A stretch of 64,000 bases of DNA from assembly GCA_947488845.1 (NCBI GenBank), contig CANLBM010000001.1, forward strand, positions 248,001 through 312,000, read 5' to 3'. The translations under genes and the position numbers were made by a program. Below, piece by piece: positions 20,207 to 27,910 of the stretch. The notes beneath the pieces were generated by a model. The model saw only the letters and a list, made by a program, of their open reading frames with translations. It had not been told where the DNA came from and searched no databases. Each line of letters starts with the position of its first letter. The first letter of the stretch is position 1. Source of the DNA: an uncultured Sphingomonadaceae bacterium (GTDB lineage: Bacteria; Pseudomonadota; Alphaproteobacteria; Sphingomonadales; Sphingomonadaceae).

Positions 20207-20477
20207 TGCTCTCTCCCAAATTGGCCTGGCATATTTAGCCAGTACCTAGCTTTAAAATTCCGACGGTTTGCTCCGCCTTGTTTTGGGTTATCTTAAGCGT
20301 GACTTTCTGCTGGCTCTGCTAGCCAATTTGATAGCAAATATGAAAAACTGTGCTGCTTGCGCAACATTTGTTCATTTTCTGCCGATAATCGGCGACGGCG
20401 CTAACCATAATAGGAATTGCGCGAGCCGGGAAGCCATCGCTTATAGACCTGTAACAGTCGATCACGGAGAAAAACAA
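20207..20477. promoter_or_regulatory. Divergent promoter region, TonB receptor 2 / SDR
   Basis: A 271-base AT-rich gap between divergent start codons with no credible gene. It must hold the receptor 2 promoter (minus strand) and that of the hydroxysteroid-type SDR (plus strand). The imperfect palindrome GCCGATAATCGGC (20381-20393) is the only symmetrical element noticed and is a candidate operator. Confidence 0.4.
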
Positions 20478-21239
20478 ATGAGCCGCCTCAACGGAAAAAT
20501 CGCAATCGTCACAGGAGCCGGCTCCGGTTTGGGAAAAGCAATTAGCGAAACATTTGCGGAAGAGGGCGCACGGGTTGTGCTGACCGACATCGATTTGGAA
20601 AGTGCTGTAAACGTCGCCGATGCGATTGGCGCCAATGCGATTGCCCTTCAGCAGGATGTTGCGGATGAGCGGCGCTGGGATGAAATCTTCTCGGCAACGA
20701 TCGACGCTTTTGGAACGCCTCACATTCTGGTCAACAACGCCGGACTGGTAATTCCTGGCACGATCGAGGATTGCACCCTTGACCTGTTCCGCAAGCATAA
20801 CTCGATCATGCTAGACGGCGTTTTCCTGGGATGCCGCGCTGCGGTCAGGGCGATGAAAGGCAATGAACAGCCGAGTTCGATCATCAACCTCAGTTCAATG
20901 GCGGCCTTGCAGGGCTATTCCCCGTTCGTCGCCTATAGCGCCGCCAAGGGCGGTGTGCGATCGATGACCAAATCGGTGGCCTTGCATTGCAAGGAACAGG
21001 ATTATCCGATCCGCTGCAACAGCCTGCATCCTGCCGGTATCGACACGCCTATGGTGCGGCAGGAAGCCGTCGGTGCGGGTGGCGGGGAAACACCCGCAAC
21101 CGGGATGATAAAGATGGGTGATCTGGGCCACCCCAATGATGTCGCGGCATTATGCGTCTATCTGGCGAGCGATGAATCGCGCTTCATGACCGCCGGCGAA
21201 TATCCGGTAGACAATGGCGTACTGTACAAACCCGCCTGA
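20478..21239 (+). CDS. SDR resembling 3beta/17beta-hydroxysteroid dehydrogenase
   Basis: A 253-residue classical SDR. The cofactor loop is GAGSGLG (13-19), NNAG is at 86-89 and the catalytic residues are Ser140, Tyr153 and Lys157. Its segments HCKEQDYPIRCNSLHPAGIDTPM and DNGVL near the C-terminus parallel the Comamonas testosteroni 3beta/17beta-hydroxysteroid dehydrogenase. A role in oxidising a hydroxysteroid to a ketosteroid therefore fits. GGAGAAAAACAA precedes the ATG at 20478. It converges with the epoxide hydrolase gene (2 bases between stop codons). The assignment to a particular hydroxyl position is inference. Confidence 0.85.
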   Translation: MSRLNGKIAIVTGAGSGLGKAISETFAEEGARVVLTDIDLESAVNVADAIGANAIALQQDVADERRWDEIFSATIDAFGTPHILVNNAGLVIPGTIEDCTLDLFRKHNSIMLDGVFLGCRAAVRAMKGNEQPSSIINLSSMAALQGYSPFVAYSAAKGGVRSMTKSVALHCKEQDYPIRCNSLHPAGIDTPMVRQEAVGAGGGETPATGMIKMGDLGHPNDVAALCVYLASDESRFMTAGEYPVDNGVLYKPA

Positions 21240-21241
21240 TC

Positions 21242-21634
21242 TCAGGAGGCGGCGCTACCCACAATGGTCGCCATCTGGTTCTGGAATTCCGCGAGATCAA
21301 AATAGTCGCGCCATTTGGCGATTTTGCCGTCGCGCATTTCGAACGTCCCCATGACGCGGATGGCGATCCATTTGTCGCCGATCCGGAACCTGTCCGTCCG
21401 TTCCGTCAACACGGCTTCTCCGGTAGCCGCAATGTGATGAACATCCCACTGCGCGCCGTCGAAACCAAAAGACGGATTATCAAAAAATGCGTGAACCGCA
21501 GCAATGCCATCGCACGGCTCCATCGGAATATTGTGATAAAATATGTCGTCGGTCATCGCCGCATAAATGGCATCATAATCGAGCCGGTTCCAGGCATCGA
21601 TAAAATCGAGAATGATCCGTTTGTTTTCTGACAT
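21242..21634 (-). CDS. Limonene-1,2-epoxide hydrolase-type enzyme
   Basis: A 130-residue NTF2/SnoaL-fold protein. Residues corresponding to the known limonene-epoxide hydrolase site are all present: Tyr33 and Asn35 (YHN), Arg79 and Asp81 (ERTDRF), and an aspartate in WRDYFD (108-113). This favours true epoxide hydrolysis by a push-pull mechanism over an isomerase or dehydratase role. It is the last gene of a six-gene minus-strand run (26277 to 21242), with AGGAG 8 bases ahead. In this setting it could open an epoxide of a terpenoid or steroid intermediate, or detoxify one. Confidence 0.75.
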   Translation of the reverse strand: MSENKRIILDFIDAWNRLDYDAIYAAMTDDIFYHNIPMEPCDGIAAVHAFFDNPSFGFDGAQWDVHHIAATGEAVLTERTDRFRIGDKWIAIRVMGTFEMRDGKIAKWRDYFDLAEFQNQMATIVGSAAS

Positions 21635-21651
21635 ATTCTGGGCTCCTGCGT

Positions 21652-22674
21652 TCAGTCTTCGGGCGATACATCCAGGATCATCTTGCCCTGATTCGCCCCC
21701 GAGAAAAGCTTCATGAAGGCAGCATAGCTATTTTCGATTCCCTTATCGATATCTTCGTCATGCTTGATCTTGCCCTCGGCGAGCCATTGGCCCATTTCGG
21801 CGATGCCTTCGGCAAAGCGGGGCGGATAATCACGAACGAGGAAGCCCTTGATCGTGGCCTGACGCGAGATCAGATACCAAAGATTGCGGATACCAACGGG
21901 CTCGGGACTGTTATATTCGCTAATCAGTCCGCATAATACGACGCGGCCATATTCGTTGATCGCTGTAATCCCGGCATCGAGAATCTCGCCGCCTACATTT
22001 TCCCAGATGATATCGACACCATCGGGAGCCGCCGCCGCGATTTCCTTTTCGAGATCGGCCTGGCTTTTGCCGCGATAGTCTATCGCTGCATCAAAACCAT
22101 AATCGTCGATCAGGCGGCGACATTTGTCGGCGCCACCGGCAATACCGACAACGCGGCAGCCCTTGATCTTGCCAATCTGACCGACCAGCGAACCCACCGC
22201 ACCGGCGGCGCCCGTGACCAGCAAGGTTTCGCCTTCCTTCGGCTTGCCATCGTCGATCATCCCGAAATAGGCCGTCATCCCGACCGCGCCGAGGACGGAA
22301 AGGAAATTGGTCGGCGAAGGAACCAGAGAAGTGTCGACCGGTGATGTGAAGCCGCCTGCCTGAACGATTGAATATTCTTCCATCGCGCCGAGCCCGACAA
22401 CCCATTGTCCAACCGGAAAATCCGGATTCCTGGATTCGGCGACTCTTCCGACACTGCTCGCCGTGACCGCTGCACCCAATGCGATTGGCGGCATATAGCT
22501 TTCCGCATCACTCATCCAGCCGCGCTGGGCCGGATCGAGCGAGATATAATGATTGCGGACCAGAAACGAACCGTCAGTGAGTGCAGGCAAATCTTCCTCG
22601 ACCAGCGCGAAATCGCTTTCCTTGGGCGTCCCGATCGGACGGCTAACGAGCGTAAATTTGCGGTTCGTTGTCAT
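21652..22674 (-). CDS. Zinc-free MDR family NADP-dependent oxidoreductase
   Basis: A 340-residue medium-chain reductase of the prostaglandin-reductase/CurA type. Members reduce the double bond of alpha,beta-unsaturated ketones or aldehydes with NADPH. The N-terminal LDPAQRGWM (near residue 47), the cofactor loop GAAGAVGS (about 154-161) and the lack of zinc-binding cysteines define the subfamily. AAGGATAA precedes the ATG. The gene starts 3 bases after the upstream acyl-CoA dehydrogenase stop and ends 17 bases before the epoxide hydrolase. A paralogue lies at 29209-30210. Reduction of a ketosteroid enone is possible. Confidence 0.85.
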   Translation of the reverse strand: MTTNRKFTLVSRPIGTPKESDFALVEEDLPALTDGSFLVRNHYISLDPAQRGWMSDAESYMPPIALGAAVTASSVGRVAESRNPDFPVGQWVVGLGAMEEYSIVQAGGFTSPVDTSLVPSPTNFLSVLGAVGMTAYFGMIDDGKPKEGETLLVTGAAGAVGSLVGQIGKIKGCRVVGIAGGADKCRRLIDDYGFDAAIDYRGKSQADLEKEIAAAAPDGVDIIWENVGGEILDAGITAINEYGRVVLCGLISEYNSPEPVGIRNLWYLISRQATIKGFLVRDYPPRFAEGIAEMGQWLAEGKIKHDEDIDKGIENSYAAFMKLFSGANQGKMILDVSPED

Positions 22675-22677
22675 AAA

Positions 22678-23853
22678 TTATCCTTCATTCGCGATTTTAT
22701 GTGATTTCTTGATTTTCTTGGCGAGCGACCATTTATGGACCTCGGTCGGACCGTCATAGACCCTGAATGCCCGCACTTCGCGGAACACCTGTTCAACCAC
22801 AGTGTCCTTGCTCAGTCCCGTGCCGCCCATGACTTGGACGCAATTGTCGGCGATACGGAACAGGGCTTCGGAAACAGAGACTTTGGCCATGGAGCTTTCG
22901 GTGGTTCCCAATGCGCCGGTATCAAGCACCGATGCGCACCAGTCGATCATCAGTTCCGACTGTTGCAGATCAATCTGGTTCTGCGCCAGCATGAACCCCA
23001 CGCCTTCATGGTCGATAAGCGGCTTGCCAAATGCCTGTCGCTTGCAGGCATAGTCGATAGCGATTTCCTGGGCCCGGTCACAACTGCCCAGCCAGCGCAT
23101 GCAATGGGTCAGACGCGCCGGCGCCAAGCGGACCTGCGCATATTTGAAACCTTCACCGCTTTCGCCAAGCATCTGGTCGGCCGGCACGCGAAGATTATCG
23201 ATCATGACGACCGAATGGCTACCCGGCATCGAACTGTCGATCGTGTCGAGCACCCGTTCGATCTTGATTGCCGGGTCGGGAAGGTCGACGAGAAACATGG
23301 TTGCGCCCTCGGCGGACTTCGCCATGATGATACCGACCTTTGCACCCTTGGCGCCGGTGATGAACGTCTTGCGACCATTGATCACCCAATGATTGCCGTC
23401 CGGTTCTGCGGTCGTCTGCATCATCATCGGATCGGACCCGGCACCATTTTCACTGGCCGGTTCGGTCATGAAGAAAGCCGAGCGCTCCCTCCCGGAAACC
23501 AGTGGCTCGAGGAACCGCTCTTTCTGTTCTGGAGAGGCGCATTTGCCGAGCAGGTACATATTGCCCTCGTCCGGCGCGAACGTGTTCACCGCCAGCGGTC
23601 CGAGCGGCGACAATCCGGACTTGCGCAGCACCAGCGCCGTTTCCAGATGCGTCAGGTGGCTGCCATCGTCCCGGATATGCGGGGTGAGGACACCAGCTTC
23701 CTTGGCAAGCGCCCGCATTTCCTGAACCAATTCGTCGGTCGGACCATGGTCCTCGCAGCGCTCGTCCTTTTCATAGGCAAAAATTTTGTCGCGAACGAAT
23801 TTTTCCACCCGTTGGGCAATGTCATGCGCCTCGGCGCTAATTTTTTTGGTCAT
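22678..23853 (-). CDS. Acyl-CoA dehydrogenase (family 11-like)
   Basis: A 391-residue flavoprotein that introduces a 2,3 double bond into an acyl-CoA and passes electrons to ETF. FMTEPASENGAGSDP is the flavin/substrate loop. The middle beta domain (NGRKTFITGA) and the C-terminal helix bundle with VMGGTGLSKDT and YDGPTEVH (containing the likely base glutamate) are intact. This sequence type resembles ACAD10/11-like enzymes that handle branched or bulky acyl chains. AGGAG precedes the ATG. It lies between the thiolase (8 bases) and the MDR gene (3 bases) in a tight operon. Confidence 0.9.
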   Translation of the reverse strand: MTKKISAEAHDIAQRVEKFVRDKIFAYEKDERCEDHGPTDELVQEMRALAKEAGVLTPHIRDDGSHLTHLETALVLRKSGLSPLGPLAVNTFAPDEGNMYLLGKCASPEQKERFLEPLVSGRERSAFFMTEPASENGAGSDPMMMQTTAEPDGNHWVINGRKTFITGAKGAKVGIIMAKSAEGATMFLVDLPDPAIKIERVLDTIDSSMPGSHSVVMIDNLRVPADQMLGESGEGFKYAQVRLAPARLTHCMRWLGSCDRAQEIAIDYACKRQAFGKPLIDHEGVGFMLAQNQIDLQQSELMIDWCASVLDTGALGTTESSMAKVSVSEALFRIADNCVQVMGGTGLSKDTVVEQVFREVRAFRVYDGPTEVHKWSLAKKIKKSHKIANEG

Positions 23854-23861
23854 GGATTCTC

Positions 23862-25007
23862 CTATCTTTGAAGAATCGTTACGGCAGATACGCCCGGCGC
23901 GCCATAGACTTGGGTGTAAGCGGTTTTCGGATCGCCTGGCACCTGCCGCGCGCCTGCCGAACCCCTCAGTTGCACGACATTTTCATATACTTGTCGCAGG
24001 CCGGAGGCTCCAATCGGTTCGCCACAGGCCAGACAACCGCCGTCGGTGTTGATCGGCAATTGACCATCGATCTCGCTGCGCCCCTCAAGCAGCCATTGTT
24101 CCTGCTCGCCCGGCTTGCAAAAGCCGTTTTCCGCCATGTGCATGATTTCCGCGCCGGATTCCGTGTCCTGCAACTGGGCGATATCGATATCTTCCGGCCC
24201 CATGCCAGCCTGTTCGAAGGCCGCTTTGGAAGCTATTCCAGTGGCTGTTCCGCCGCGCTCGTTATCGATCGAAGCGGCAAATACCTCGAAAGATCCGGCT
24301 GGCCGCGTACGCATAACCGAAGACTTGAGACGGATGATCGGAACACCCAATTCCCTTGCCTTTTTCTCGCTTGCGAGAATGAGCGCTACAGCGCCTTCGG
24401 CCGGCGAACAGAACATATATTTGGTCAGTGGATCACAGATCATCGGCGCGTTCATGATGGTATCGAGATCAACCTCGCTGCGTCGCCATGCGTGATCGGT
24501 TTTTACCCCGTTGCGGAACGCCTTTTCGGCAACCCGCCCCAGTGTTTCGCGGCTGATATCATGCTCGTGCAGATAACGCATGATTTTCGCGCCAAAAAAC
24601 TGCACGGTCAGCATATAGCCGGCTTCACCATACCAGTTGGGCAGTCCATAGGCCGACGGGTCAGCATTGAAAGCACCGCGCGGATGCTTGTCGAAACCGA
24701 CCGCCATGCCCATTTCATATTCGCCCGACTTGATCGCGCTCACCGCAGCGTTGAGCGCCGATCCGCCGGTTGCACAACCATTGGAAACATTGATGAACTG
24801 GATACCGGTCAGGCCGAGTTGCGATACCATATTGTCCGCGCTGCCCGAGGCCGCAGAGCCGCCAAAGGCGAACTGGACATCTTTCCATTCGATACCGCTA
24901 TCGGCCAATGCCTGCCTGACGGCAAAAATGCCCTGGTCCATGCCGTCACGCCCTTCGGTCCGGCCAAAGGGGTGTATGCCTGCTCCTACGATGCAAACGT
25001 CTGACAT
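23862..25007 (-). CDS. SCP2-type thiolase / lipid-transfer (aldolase-like) protein
   Basis: A 381-residue thiolase-fold protein. The nucleophile Cys78 is in the NGCATGGSAL motif. The second half has GGCLACGEPIGASG where ordinary thiolases have a GHPxGASG motif, and the usual second catalytic cysteine near the C-terminus (ending SAVTILQR) is absent. These traits place it with SCP2/Ltp-type proteins. Some of these, when paired with a DUF35 partner (Ltp2-ChsH2), perform retro-aldol cleavage of steroid side chains. The DUF35 gene lies directly upstream with 2 bases between. Thiolysis remains the alternative. Confidence 0.88.
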   Translation of the reverse strand: MSDVCIVGAGIHPFGRTEGRDGMDQGIFAVRQALADSGIEWKDVQFAFGGSAASGSADNMVSQLGLTGIQFINVSNGCATGGSALNAAVSAIKSGEYEMGMAVGFDKHPRGAFNADPSAYGLPNWYGEAGYMLTVQFFGAKIMRYLHEHDISRETLGRVAEKAFRNGVKTDHAWRRSEVDLDTIMNAPMICDPLTKYMFCSPAEGAVALILASEKKARELGVPIIRLKSSVMRTRPAGSFEVFAASIDNERGGTATGIASKAAFEQAGMGPEDIDIAQLQDTESGAEIMHMAENGFCKPGEQEQWLLEGRSEIDGQLPINTDGGCLACGEPIGASGLRQVYENVVQLRGSAGARQVPGDPKTAYTQVYGAPGVSAVTILQR

Positions 25008-25009
25008 GA

Positions 25010-25423
25010 TTATTCTCCCGCAACAGGTTTGAAGGCATGGATGAGCAATTGCTCTTCTGGCGGAGCATCGGGATCCAGCGGGATCACCGTAAACTCTACT
25101 TCCATGCCGATTTTGACATCATCCGGCTCAATACCGGTCAAGCGCGATTCGACCATTGTCTGGCCCGGCAGGCTGACATAGGCGACCACATAAGGCTTGA
25201 ATTTTTCCGGATCGGTGGGCCCGATATAGGGGGGCTTGGGCGGAAACCGCTGGACCGTATAGGTCCAGACTGTCCCGCGTGTGGCCAGCGCAATCGGTTC
25301 GATATTGCCCGCTGGATTCAGCGGCAGCGGGAAAAATATCTGCCCGGTTTCCTTGTTCCGCGCACCGATGAGTGCGTTCATGTCCTCGGTAAACAGATTG
25401 TCGGCAATCGGTTGTGCGCTCAC
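25010..25423 (-). CDS. DUF35 OB-fold partner protein lacking the zinc ribbon
   Basis: A 137-residue DUF35-family protein, the usual partner of SCP2-type thiolases and aldolases. The OB-fold part is visible from RGTVWTYTVQRFPPKPPY through PYVVAYVSLPG to IGMEVEFTV. In most relatives a four-cysteine zinc ribbon precedes it. Here the corresponding stretch (GARNKETGQIFFPLPLNP) and the whole protein contain no cysteine, so it cannot bind zinc that way. The start is GTG at 25423 with AAGGGAGAT ahead. Its stop lies 2 bases before the thiolase start. Confidence 0.85.
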   Translation of the reverse strand: MSAQPIADNLFTEDMNALIGARNKETGQIFFPLPLNPAGNIEPIALATRGTVWTYTVQRFPPKPPYIGPTDPEKFKPYVVAYVSLPGQTMVESRLTGIEPDDVKIGMEVEFTVIPLDPDAPPEEQLLIHAFKPVAGE

Positions 25424-25506
25424 AAAAATATCTCCCTTTTCTGCGAGTCCTATAAGAGGGAAAGCGGGCCGCCAATAACTGCCAAAACGGCTAGGATGGA
25501 CCGGGA

Positions 25507-26277
25507 TCAGTAGCCCGGATGTAACGCCAGCATGCCGCCGTCGACCAGCAGGTCGCTCCCAGTCACGAAGCTGCTGTCGTCACCCGCCAGATATACCGCA
25601 GCGGCAGCCAGATCACTGCCCTGCCCGATTCGGTTCATCGGCGACATGGCGGCTGCCATTTCGACCATGCCTGGGACAGTCTCTGCTGCGGTATCTATAA
25701 TAGCAGTGTGAGTGGCGCCGGGAACCAGATTATTGCACCGGATATTCAATCCGCCCTGCGCACAATGGACCGCCACCGATTTTGACAACATCCGCACCGC
25801 GCTTTTTGAGGCCGTGTAGGTCACATCACTGGGGAGCGCCGCGAACGCACTGGTCGACGCGATATTGATGATCGAACCGCTGGAGCCGCCGGGATTTTTC
25901 TTCATCACCGCAATCGCCTTCTGGCATCCCAGCATCACGCCGGTCAGATTGATGCCGAGCAAATGGTGCCAGCTTTGAAGATCGACCTCCTCGATATTCT
26001 TGCCAATCACGATCCCAGCATTATTGACCAATATATCCAGCCGCCCATATTCGTGTTGGACCTTGGCCATCACCCGGTCCCATGCCTGGGCATCCGATAC
26101 GTCCTGAACCAGGAACATTGCTCCGGCCTCGTCAGCAACGGATTGACCCGGCCCTTCTTGGACATCGGTCGACAGGACTTTGGCGCCTTCCTGAACAAAG
26201 CGCTCGACGGTCGCAGCACCGATACCCGATGCCCCGCCGGTCACTATCGCAACCTTGCCCTTCAATTGACCCGACAT
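25507..26277 (-). CDS. SDR, hydroxysteroid dehydrogenase-like
   Basis: A 256-residue classical SDR, first gene of the six-gene minus-strand run. It has the cofactor loop GGASGIG (14-20), NNAG (85-88) and catalytic Ser141, Tyr154 and Lys158. The HCAQGGLNIRCNNLVPG region resembles 3beta/17beta- and 20beta-hydroxysteroid dehydrogenases. GGGAGAAG precedes the ATG. It is divergent from the ketosteroid isomerase gene, only 84 bases apart, so both are probably controlled from one region. A hydroxyacyl-CoA or hydroxysteroid substrate is inferred. Confidence 0.88.
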   Translation of the reverse strand: MSGQLKGKVAIVTGGASGIGAATVERFVQEGAKVLSTDVQEGPGQSVADEAGAMFLVQDVSDAQAWDRVMAKVQHEYGRLDILVNNAGIVIGKNIEEVDLQSWHHLLGINLTGVMLGCQKAIAVMKKNPGGSSGSIINIASTSAFAALPSDVTYTASKSAVRMLSKSVAVHCAQGGLNIRCNNLVPGATHTAIIDTAAETVPGMVEMAAAMSPMNRIGQGSDLAAAAVYLAGDDSSFVTGSDLLVDGGMLALHPGY

Positions 26278-26361
26278 ATTCTTCTCCCTATCAAATTCAG
26301 CAGAGGCTTATCTCTCCCCGACACTCTAGTTCCGGCACAATCTTTTACGAAAGGATACTCG

Positions 26362-26742
26362 ATGCTGACGCCGGAACATATGAAGCAGGCTGTGGATCAA
26401 TATCTGGCCGCGATAAACGCAGGCGACATGCCGGCGGTGATGACGATCTATGCCGATGATGCCGAGGTCGAAGACCCGGCCGGCACGGAGCCTAAACGGG
26501 GCGATGATATCCTGCAATTTTATCTCAACGCATTTTCCGGCGGCGCCAAGGTCGAACTGACCGGCCCCGTGCGCATTTCCGCCAAGGCGGCCGCCTTCCC
26601 GTTTCGCGCCGAAATTAATCAACCAGGCGGTCAGATCCTGACCGTAGATGTTATCGATATTTTCGAATTTGATCCGGCTGGCAAAGTGAAGAAGATGACG
26701 GCCCATTTTGGCCCGGGCAATGTGACCGTCAGAACCGCCTAG
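26362..26742 (+). CDS. ksi: Steroid Delta5-3-ketosteroid isomerase
   Basis: A 126-residue NTF2-fold protein very similar along its length to the Comamonas testosteroni ketosteroid isomerase, from the opening TPEHM to the closing FGPGN region. The general acid Tyr14, the proton-shuttling base Asp38 (in VEDP) and the oxyanion-hole Asp99 occupy the canonical numbers. Such enzymes move a steroid double bond from C5-C6 to C4-C5 conjugated with the 3-ketone. AAAGGATA precedes the ATG at 26362. It converges with an acyl-CoA dehydrogenase gene. This is the clearest evidence for steroid metabolism in the window. Confidence 0.9.
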   Translation: MLTPEHMKQAVDQYLAAINAGDMPAVMTIYADDAEVEDPAGTEPKRGDDILQFYLNAFSGGAKVELTGPVRISAKAAAFPFRAEINQPGGQILTVDVIDIFEFDPAGKVKKMTAHFGPGNVTVRTA

Positions 26743-26758
26743 GTCACACGGCAACAGA

Positions 26759-27898
26759 TCAAAAACCGGAATTTTTTGCCCAGCGATCATTGTGAAAGCC
26801 TGCGTCACCAAACATCTGCTGGGCAACATGGACGCGCTTGAAATAGAGCCCTACATCATATTCGTCGGTCACACCGATTCCGCCGTGCATCTGGATCGCC
26901 TCTTGCGTCGCAAGCTGTGCAACCTGTCCGGTTTTTGCCTTGGCCAATGAACAGGTCAGCCCCGAATTGTCAAAATCCTCGTCAAGGTCTTTCAGCGATT
27001 TCAGCACGGCCGATTTCATCATCTCGATTTCGGTCGCCAAATGGGCGGCCCGATGTTGCAATCCCTGAAATGATCCGATTTTCTGGCCGAATTGCTCGCG
27101 TTCCTTGAGATAATCTGTTGTGACTCCGAAAACCTGCTGTGCCGAACCGGACATCTCGGCACTCAGCACGGCACGGCCCGCGGACAAAATACCTTCCAGC
27201 GCGCCATAGCCGCCGTCCAGTTCGCCCAATATATCATCGCCGGTGACCTCGAGGCCATCGACCGAAAGATTGGCGGCATTGCGACTGTCGACCATCGGTG
27301 TGTGCTCGCGCGTAATTTCCGGTGCATTGGCATTTACCAGAAACAGCGTGATACCATTCGGATCACCCGGCTCCCCCGATGTGCGGGCTGAGATGATCAG
27401 CTTGTCTGCGACATGGCCGTCCGCAACAAAAGTCTTTGTCCCGGAAAGGGTAAAACCATTGCCCGACGGTTTGGCAGAAAATGCGACCCGGCTGGGATTG
27501 TGTCGGGGCCCCTCGTCCACGGCGAGCGCATAGAGCGTTTCTCCGCTGCTGATCGCCGCCAGATTTTCCGCTTTCTGTTTCTCCGTCCCATATTGCTGGA
27601 TCGCTGTTGCGCCGAGGACAGAAGTCGAGAAAAATGGCGAAGCGGTCAAATTGCGGCCCATCTGTTCGGCCAGCACGCCGGCACCGACATAGCCAAAGCC
27701 GCTGCCGCCGTGCTCTTCTTCGACGATGATACCAGCCCAACCCATCTCAGCCATCTCGGACCATAGCTCCCGGCAGAATCCGTCTGCGGGTTTGTTGTCG
27801 CGCACCTTGCGGAAAGCGGACACGGGCGCTTTTTCGGCCAGAAAACCGTTCGCTGCATCCTGCAGCATCTCTTGTTCTTCGCTCAGTATCAACGGCAT
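26759..27898 (-). CDS. Acyl-CoA dehydrogenase, probable non-canonical partner subunit
   Basis: A 379-residue acyl-CoA dehydrogenase-family protein. The N-terminal helices, a beta domain (LSGTKTFVADGH) and the C-terminal bundle (QMHGGIGVTDEYDVGLYFKR) are present. The ending lacks the GGTxEIQ-like flavin-binding element found in the neighbour, and the chain ends soon after VAQQMFGD. Together with the gene 12 bases upstream it resembles the alpha2beta2 acyl-CoA dehydrogenases (FadE26-27, ChsE1-E2 type) of steroid side-chain degradation, in which each chain supplies half of the active sites. The heteromer is inference. Confidence 0.85.
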   Translation of the reverse strand: MPLILSEEQEMLQDAANGFLAEKAPVSAFRKVRDNKPADGFCRELWSEMAEMGWAGIIVEEEHGGSGFGYVGAGVLAEQMGRNLTASPFFSTSVLGATAIQQYGTEKQKAENLAAISSGETLYALAVDEGPRHNPSRVAFSAKPSGNGFTLSGTKTFVADGHVADKLIISARTSGEPGDPNGITLFLVNANAPEITREHTPMVDSRNAANLSVDGLEVTGDDILGELDGGYGALEGILSAGRAVLSAEMSGSAQQVFGVTTDYLKEREQFGQKIGSFQGLQHRAAHLATEIEMMKSAVLKSLKDLDEDFDNSGLTCSLAKAKTGQVAQLATQEAIQMHGGIGVTDEYDVGLYFKRVHVAQQMFGDAGFHNDRWAKNSGF

Positions 27899-27910
27899 GA
27901 TAAATTCGCC

